Source: an uncultured Ruminococcus sp.
GTDB lineage: Bacteria; Bacillota; Clostridia; UBA1212
DNA: 64,000 nt
NCBI GenBank assembly: GCA_902792515.1
Contig: CADAZX010000004.1
Location: forward strand, 1-64,000
Direction of reading: 5' to 3'
Every line of letters begins with the position of its first letter. Position 1 is the first letter of the stretch. Shown piece by piece: positions 59,002 through 64,000 of this stretch. Made by a program: the position numbers and the translations under genes. The notes under the pieces are model-generated. The model worked only from the letters and a program-made list of their open reading frames with translations, did no database searches and was not told the origin of the DNA.

Positions 59002-60162
59002 TCACTGTTTCCTCACCGCGTTCACGACGTCGCACTCGAATTCGAACGCCGTCGCCGCGCCGGAGCCGCCCGCGTTTGTAAGGTTCGAGCAGTAGACGGC
59101 CGCGAGGTTTTGGAACGGGCAGACGATGAAGTGCGTTCCGTAGGCGCCGCTCCAGCCGAACGTTCCGAAGGGCGGCATCGCGTTCGGGTCGGGCGTGTTG
59201 ATGACGCGCATCGAGATGCCCCAGACCTGGCCGATGTTGTAGCCGACGGTTTCGGGGCGGACGAGCGGTGTGCTCATAAACTCGACCGTGGCGCGTTTCA
59301 GAATGCGGACGCCTCGGTATTCGCCCTTTCCGAGCAGCATTTCCGCGAATTTCATGTAGTCCGAAACTGTTCCCGCGAGGTTGCAAGAGCCCGCTTCCAG
59401 CGATTCGGGAACGCCGATCATGTTGTCGGGGCAGTCCGGGAACATCAGCTTGACGTTTTCGCCGTCGGCCTCGTAAATGCTCACGCGGCGGCTGCGCTGT
59501 TCGGGTGTCAGGTGGAACGTGGTGTCGGTCATGCCGAGGGGCCCGAAAATGTTCTTGTCGAGGTACTCGCCAAACGGCATGTCAGCGACCTTTTCGACGA
59601 TTCCTCCGAGCGTGTCAAAGGGAGCCTGGGCGCCGTAGCCTGTCGCTTCGCCCGGCTGGCAGTCGAGAAGAATCTTGTTGAAAAGCGGAATCATTTCGGA
59701 AAGGGTGATGCCGGGCCTCATGTAGGGGGCGAAAACCTTTTCTCCGAGCTGAGCGAAGCCGAGCTCGTTCTGCGCGAGTCCGCTCGTGTGGGTGAGCATG
59801 TCGAAAACGGTCATTTCACGGCGGGCGTCGGCAATCTTTACGATTTTGCCGTTTTCGTCGCGGCCGGCGACGCCGAACCCCGTGAGTTCGGGAAAGAATT
59901 TCTTCACGTCGTCAAAAAGCCCGAGCTTGCCCTGCTCGACGAGCTGCATTACCGCGACGCCCGTGACGGGTTTTGACATGGAGGCGAGTCTGTAGATCGA
60001 ATCGGGGCGGATTGGCTCGTTATTTTCGACCGAGGCCATGCCCGTGTAATCCTCCCAGACCTTCTCGCCGCCGATGCAGATCATGCTTCCGCAGCCGACG
60101 AGTTTTTTCTCGGCGATGCGCTCGAGGCTGTGTTTTTTGATTGAAGAAAAATCGTATTTCAT
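59002..60162 (-). CDS. Beta-lactamase-fold serine hydrolase
   Basis: The 386-residue protein belongs to the class C beta-lactamase/esterase-like serine hydrolases. The SxxK motif is SMSK at residues 61-64, with the supporting RLASMSKPVTGVAVMQLVEQGK in parts. A tyrosine motif YGA near 176 replaces the usual YxN. The C-terminal GWSGAYGTHFIV stands where the KTG-like motif lies. There is no signal peptide, so a cytosolic esterase or amidase is more likely than an antibiotic-degrading enzyme. GGAGA precedes the ATG. Confidence 0.88.
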   Translation of the reverse strand: MKYDFSSIKKHSLERIAEKKLVGCGSMICIGGEKVWEDYTGMASVENNEPIRPDSIYRLASMSKPVTGVAVMQLVEQGKLGLFDDVKKFFPELTGFGVAGRDENGKIVKIADARREMTVFDMLTHTSGLAQNELGFAQLGEKVFAPYMRPGITLSEMIPLFNKILLDCQPGEATGYGAQAPFDTLGGIVEKVADMPFGEYLDKNIFGPLGMTDTTFHLTPEQRSRRVSIYEADGENVKLMFPDCPDNMIGVPESLEAGSCNLAGTVSDYMKFAEMLLGKGEYRGVRILKRATVEFMSTPLVRPETVGYNIGQVWGISMRVINTPDPNAMPPFGTFGWSGAYGTHFIVCPFQNLAAVYCSNLTNAGGSGAATAFEFECDVVNAVRKQ

Positions 60163-60209
60163 TTTAAGTGTCTCCTTTCCGGGAAGCCGGATGAGTTAAT
60201 TAGCGCGTT

Positions 60210-61778
60210 TTATTTGTTTTCCTGTGATTCGAAACCGCCGGCTTCGGGGTTGTCAAGGCTTTCGGGGTTGTCAAGGCTTCCGGGGTTACCAAGGCTTCCG
60301 GGGTTGCCAAGGCTTTCGGGGTTGTTTGTAACGTTGACGCTTCCGGTGTTGTCGGGATTTTCGCCGGAAACCTCCTGCCCCTCGAAAAACTCGTCGTTTT
60401 CGGGACCCTGCTCCTCAACGACCTGCCTCTCGAACCACTCGTGCTCGGCCGGGTCTTCGTACGCGAAGTACGCGGCCTCGCGGTCCGCGGCTGCCTGCTT
60501 GCGCCTGCGCTCGGTGTCCTTGATCCTGGCGTAGGGCTTGAACGTCGCGGCTATGAGGCGGATCGCCTGCTCGTCGGGAGCGGTTTTCGAACCGGCAGGC
60601 GGCGGAAGCTCTCCGCGCTTTTTCGCGTCGATGATCTCGCCGTAGCGCAACACCGCGCGGGCGACGGAATCCTCCCACGATATGTAGAGGGTGTCCTCGG
60701 CGTTTTTGCCTATTTTACGGGCAGTTTCGCGATCGCTGCAGACGGCCGCGAGCGCCTTTGCGAGCGACTCGGGGTTCTCCTCGGTGAGCATTCCGCACAC
60801 GCCGTCCTCGACTCCCTCCGCCGCGCAGCTGTTCCTGATCAGGATGCTGCCGAGCCCGCAGGCCGACGCTTCGCGGACGACGATGCCGTTTGTGTCGTAG
60901 GTGGACGGGAAGACAAACATGTCGGCGCAGAAATAGATGTTGCGCAGGTACTCGCGGTCGTGAACGGCACCGGTGAAAATGCAGTTTTCGCGGACGCCCA
61001 TCTCCTCGGTGAAGGCGATAATGTCGTCGAGATCGGAGCCTGCACCGACGAAGATCATTTTGAACTTGAAGCCCGCGTCCTTGATTATGCGGAGCGCCTT
61101 GATCGTGATGCGGTGGTTTTTGATCCACTTCATGCGGCCGACGCTGAGGAAGATGGCCTCGTCGTCGGGCAGGTTGTACTTGGCGCGGATCGTGTTGTAG
61201 ATCGTCTCGTCGCGGGGCAGCCTGGGAATGTCGACGCCGTTCGGCATAACGCGGTACGTGCCTTCGTAGCCGAGGTCGCGCAGATTTTCGCCGGCGCCGT
61301 TGCTTACTACCCAGACCTCGTCGCAGGCGGAGATGTTGGCGACGACGGCTTTAATAATAGTCCGCTGGAGGTGGCGCAGCTTGAGTACGCGCTTGATATC
61401 CAGGTCGAACTTTGTGTGATACGTGAAAACGAGCGGAACGCCGGTTATGGTGCGGAGCTCGCGGCAAAGGTATGACGATACCATCGGGCAGTGGGAGTGA
61501 ATTATGTCCGGGCCGAACGTTTTGAGCGCGTCGATGGCTTTTGGCCAAAAAGGATAGCCGGCCCTGTATTCAACCGCCTCCCACAGCGGCATACTGGGAT
61601 AACGCACGATCGGGAACGGATACTTCTCGTCCTCGTTTTTCGGGAACGCCGGTGTGGCAACGACTGCCGAGCCGTGATGTTCCGTTATAATTTCCGCATA
61701 GTTTTTAATGGTGTTTGCCACTCCGTCGATCTGCGGCGGAAAAGAATCGTTGGCAAGACATACCCTGAGATCACTCAA
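60210..61778 (-). CDS. GT4-family glycosyltransferase with repetitive C-terminal tail
   Basis: The 522-residue GT-B glycosyltransferase resembles the lipid glucosyltransferases of Firmicutes that make glycolipids. The N-terminal FPPQIDGVANTIKNYAE and HSHCPMVSSYL, the central FLSVGRMKWIKNH and the late PSTYDTNGIVVREASACG are typical, the last holding the donor-binding Glu. A TTG start at 61778 is used because GGGAGGT lies 8-9 nt upstream and no ATG is nearby. After residue 400 a charged helix leads to an acidic tail, then to several NPGSLG/NPESLD hexapeptide repeats (DNA 60245-60324). The tail is unlikely to be catalytic. Confidence 0.87.
   Translation of the reverse strand: MSDLRVCLANDSFPPQIDGVANTIKNYAEIITEHHGSAVVATPAFPKNEDEKYPFPIVRYPSMPLWEAVEYRAGYPFWPKAIDALKTFGPDIIHSHCPMVSSYLCRELRTITGVPLVFTYHTKFDLDIKRVLKLRHLQRTIIKAVVANISACDEVWVVSNGAGENLRDLGYEGTYRVMPNGVDIPRLPRDETIYNTIRAKYNLPDDEAIFLSVGRMKWIKNHRITIKALRIIKDAGFKFKMIFVGAGSDLDDIIAFTEEMGVRENCIFTGAVHDREYLRNIYFCADMFVFPSTYDTNGIVVREASACGLGSILIRNSCAAEGVEDGVCGMLTEENPESLAKALAAVCSDRETARKIGKNAEDTLYISWEDSVARAVLRYGEIIDAKKRGELPPPAGSKTAPDEQAIRLIAATFKPYARIKDTERRRKQAAADREAAYFAYEDPAEHEWFERQVVEEQGPENDEFFEGQEVSGENPDNTGSVNVTNNPESLGNPGSLGNPGSLDNPESLDNPEAGGFESQENK
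60245..60324 (-). repeat. 18-bp tandem repeat in the GT4 coding region
   Basis: CGGGGTTGTCAAGGCTTT and close variants repeat four times head to tail (60245, 60263, 60281, 60299), with a partial fifth at 60317. On the minus strand they encode six-residue units of the type NPESLD or NPGSLG. The frame is kept. Confidence 0.88.
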
Positions 61779-62151
61779 AACGGTGGCACCTCCCAAACAA
61801 TGATGAAAAACCTTAAAGGCTTGTTCTCGGTTACATTAAAGCACTTTGCGCGTCAAAAATCAACCGGATTATATGCGCGGGCGGTGCGGGCGGCGCGAAA
61901 AAGGACTGAAAAAGGACTGTTCCGGAAAGAAACACGGAAAGAAACACGAAAAGAAACCTGCCGCACCGGGACGTACCGCGGGCGCGGTTAATTGTTGCGC
62001 GAAAACGGTTTTCGTTTTATAATGTAGGCACAAACGCGCTTTTTGCGTAAAACACGCCGGCTTTTAAGGGCCGCGCGTGCTGAAGAACGTTTCCGGGAGC
62101 GGTTTTCCCGGAAATAACTGCAAAAAAACGAACGGAGACAGGGCTTTGAAA
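61779..62151. other. Divergent intergenic region
   Basis: This 373-bp gap separates the GT4 gene (minus) from the GH99-like gene (plus). It holds the plus promoter at 61995-62023 and the leader dyad near 62090-62115. It also has a short GAAAGAAACACG direct repeat near 61926-61950. No gene is supported. Confidence 0.55.
61995..62023 (+). promoter_or_regulatory. Promoter of the GH99-like lipoprotein gene
   Basis: TTGCGC (61995-62000) and TATAAT (62018-62023) are 17 bp apart. A TTTCCGGGA-N-TTTTCCCGGAAATA pair lies in the leader at about 62090-62115 and could form a hairpin before the ribosome binding site. Confidence 0.6.
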
Positions 62152-63966
62152 ATGTTTGACAGAAAAAGAATCGTTTTGGCGGTGATTGCAGCTCTTGCGG
62201 CGATTTTGTGCGCTGTTCTCGCGGGCTGCTCGGGCGAAGGCAAAAGCGGCGAAAAGACGATGAAGTTCGGCGACGACTACGAAAATACGGCTCCGGTCGT
62301 GCGCCCTCTCACGCAGGCCACCGACAACCTCGGCAGAAGGATACTGAACACCGCGAAGATGCCGGCGGAGCGCGAAAACAAAGCGGTCGGTATTTTCTAT
62401 TTCCTCTGGCTCGGCGAGCATGGCAACAGACAGCTCTACGACAACAGTATTCTTGAGAAGATTCCCGGTGCAACGGACTCCGCGGAGGCGTGGATGCAGG
62501 CGGGCGGCGGCGACGTCTACTCGTGGCACTTCTGGGGCAAGCCGATGTACGGCTACTATTTTTCGTCGGACGAGTGGATATTCAGGAAACACGTGCAGCT
62601 TTTGACCGACGCGGGAATCGATTTTCTCGTTTTCGACACGACGAACGCCGTCACGTACGCCCAAAACGCGCTCAAGCTGATGGCAATCCTGCACGAGTAC
62701 CGCGAGCAAGGCTACAATACGCCTCAGGTGGCTTTTTACACGAATACCGACTCCGGCGCGACCATGGAAAAGATCTACCGCGAAGTGTACCTCGCGCACC
62801 CGGAGTATGAGGACACGTGGTTCAAGCGCGACGGAAAACCGCTCATTGTCGGCTACGCGTACGACGGCGGACTGTCGACTGAGGGAAAGAAATTTTTCAG
62901 AATCAAGGAGGCCCAGTGGCCGACCGACGCGTTCAAGAGAGAGGACGGCTTCCCGTGGATGGAATTTTCGAGGCTCTACTCCGACCTCGCGATCTACGGC
63001 ACCGGCGGACGTAAAGAGGTCGTGAACGTTTCGGTCGCCCAGCACTGCGACACGATAGCGTTCAGCAACACCGCGTGGTACGGCGGCAACGACCATTCCA
63101 GAAGCTGGCACAACGGGCGGAACGACCCTGACCCGGACGCGTACCTTTACGGCTACAACTTCGCCGACCAGTTCGAGTGGGCGCTCAAGGTCGACCCGGA
63201 GATGATCTTTATCACCGGCTGGAACGAGTGGGTCGCGCAGAGGCAGATGAGCGAGATCGTGAACTTCTGCGACAACGCGAACGCGAACAACAGCCGCGAC
63301 ATCGAGCCCATGGAGGGCGGCTACAGCGACAACTATTATATGCAGATGATTTCGTTCATCAGGCGCTACAAGGGCATTCCGGAAGGCGTTCCCGCGACGG
63401 TGAAAACGGTCGACGTTAACGACGGCTTCAGCCAGTGGAACGACGTGGCGAGCGTTTACCTCGACTACGAGGGCGACACCCCGGACAGGTCGTGGTACGG
63501 CTTCGGTCCGACCATTTACGAGGACAGCTCCGGGCGCAACGACATAGCTGAAATGAAGGTGTGCGAGGACGCCGGAAACGTGTACTTTTTCGTAAAAACG
63601 ACCGGCGACATAACGGAGCCCGAAGGCGGCAACTGGATGAATCTCTTTATAGGGACGTACGGAAAGGGTCCGAACGGGTTCGACTACGTTCTCAACTACA
63701 GGGAACCGGAGGGCGGCACCGCGTACGTCGCGAGAACGGGCCTTTCCGCCGGCGGTACCAAGATAATTCCCGCGGGAAAGGCGGAAATAAGGCGCGCCGG
63801 AAATATGATGCAGGTGAGGATCCCGAAGGCGGTCCTCGGCATTTCCGGAAGTGCGAAAATCACTTTTAAATGGGCGGACAACTGCGATCTCGAAGATCCG
63901 CAGGGGTTCTACAAAACGGGCGACCCGGCTCCGATAGGACGCGCGGGCTACTGCTACGGTTACTGA
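62152..63966 (+). CDS. GH99-like lipoprotein with C-terminal CBM9-like module
   Basis: The 604-residue protein has a lipoprotein signal ending in VLAGC (Cys24). The catalytic-like domain (about residues 60-420) resembles GH71/GH99-type proteins acting on mannans or host glycans: AVGIFYFLWLGEHG, WHFWGKPMYGYYFSSDEW, DAGIDFLVFDTTN and FITGWNEWVAQ, the last with a typical Glu pair. The last 170 residues (from about FSQWNDVASVY) look like a CBM9-type carbohydrate-binding domain. ATG 62152 is used; a TTG at 62146 has better spacing from GGAG at 62134-62137 and would add two residues. The whole is most likely a surface glycan-degrading lipoprotein. Confidence 0.82.
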   Translation: MFDRKRIVLAVIAALAAILCAVLAGCSGEGKSGEKTMKFGDDYENTAPVVRPLTQATDNLGRRILNTAKMPAERENKAVGIFYFLWLGEHGNRQLYDNSILEKIPGATDSAEAWMQAGGGDVYSWHFWGKPMYGYYFSSDEWIFRKHVQLLTDAGIDFLVFDTTNAVTYAQNALKLMAILHEYREQGYNTPQVAFYTNTDSGATMEKIYREVYLAHPEYEDTWFKRDGKPLIVGYAYDGGLSTEGKKFFRIKEAQWPTDAFKREDGFPWMEFSRLYSDLAIYGTGGRKEVVNVSVAQHCDTIAFSNTAWYGGNDHSRSWHNGRNDPDPDAYLYGYNFADQFEWALKVDPEMIFITGWNEWVAQRQMSEIVNFCDNANANNSRDIEPMEGGYSDNYYMQMISFIRRYKGIPEGVPATVKTVDVNDGFSQWNDVASVYLDYEGDTPDRSWYGFGPTIYEDSSGRNDIAEMKVCEDAGNVYFFVKTTGDITEPEGGNWMNLFIGTYGKGPNGFDYVLNYREPEGGTAYVARTGLSAGGTKIIPAGKAEIRRAGNMMQVRIPKAVLGISGSAKITFKWADNCDLEDPQGFYKTGDPAPIGRAGYCYGY

Positions 63967-63981
63967 TAGATGCTTTAAAAC

Positions 63982-64000
63982 GGAGGTCACTGCTGAAATG
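63982..64000 (+). other. Ribosome binding site and start codon of the next gene
   Basis: GGAGGT at 63982-63987 precedes an ATG at 63998-64000, the last three bases of the window. A gene probably begins here, 31 bp after the GH99-like stop, in the same operon. Only its start codon is visible. Confidence 0.5.

Noticed and set aside
62017..63990. Minus-strand open frame of 657 codons opposite the GH99-like gene
   Set aside because: Same composition artefact. The plus-strand frame has a lipobox, family motifs and a promoter.

Overview
The window looks like chromosomal DNA of a fairly GC-rich Clostridia-type Firmicute, probably an uncultured gut or anaerobic lineage. The evidence is the gene content: KtrA/KtrB potassium uptake, meso-diaminopimelate dehydrogenase, YlxM-Ffh-RpsP-KhpA-RimM, RbgA-RnhB-YraN, FakA plus DegV, PlsX plus AcpP, Mfd and TldD/TldE. 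Strong AGGAGG-type ribosome binding sites and TTGACA-17-TATAAT promoters fit the same assignment. No rRNA, tRNA, CRISPR array, integrase or transposase gene was found. The taxonomic call is an inference from gene content.

Layout. 0.3-4.5 kb: ddh, ktrB, ktrA, mscS (cell wall precursor, potassium and osmotic stress). 4.5-6.3 kb: a repeat-bearing intergenic region and an unrecognised membrane protein. 6.4-11.2 kb: a promoter-driven sugar operon (isomerase-like protein, FGGY kinase, DUF4432 epimerase-like protein, class II aldolase). 11.3-18.2 kb: an accessory block, AT-rich from about 13.8 kb, with an XRE/sigma-region-4 chimera, a coupled single-pass membrane protein and four lipoproteins in the order A-B-A'-B'. 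Duplicated terminator and promoter-operator modules lie at its two ends; I consider this the most novel system here. 18.2-24.2 kb: a surface O-acylation-like locus (SGNH-like lipoprotein, small membrane protein, MBOAT acyltransferase, SGNH protein). 24.4-29.0 kb, minus strand: discoidin-domain lipoprotein, TldE, TldD, GT2 glycosyltransferase. 29.3-33.1 kb: MATE transporter, a minisatellite and a GH127-type enzyme.

33.2-42.2 kb: DUF2284 protein, RbgA, RnhB, YraN, then an MFS transporter, a phosphodiesterase, an unrecognised beta-rich protein and an ADP-ribosylglycohydrolase-fold protein. 42.2-50.3 kb: Pth, Mfd, YlxM, Ffh, S16, KhpA, RimM. 50.4-56.3 kb, minus strand: AcpP, PlsX, a GNAT-like protein, DegV, FakA and an unrecognised protein; this is a fatty-acid activation and phospholipid entry neighbourhood. 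56.6-64 kb: TetR-type regulator, AAA ATPase with a nuclease-like C-terminus, serine hydrolase, GT4 glycosyltransferase and a GH99-like lipoprotein.

Two themes run through the window. Degenerate tandem arrays recur between genes and inside coding regions (4.8, 30.7, 32.3, 36.1, 46.7 and 60.2 kb). Short palindromic elements recur between genes (an ATTTCC(C/G)GGAAAT element, and dyads over promoters at 11.4, 17.1, 46.8 and 58.9 kb). The normally contiguous Firmicute block rpsP-rimM-trmD-rplS-rbgA-rnhB is split here, and trmD and rplS are absent from the window.
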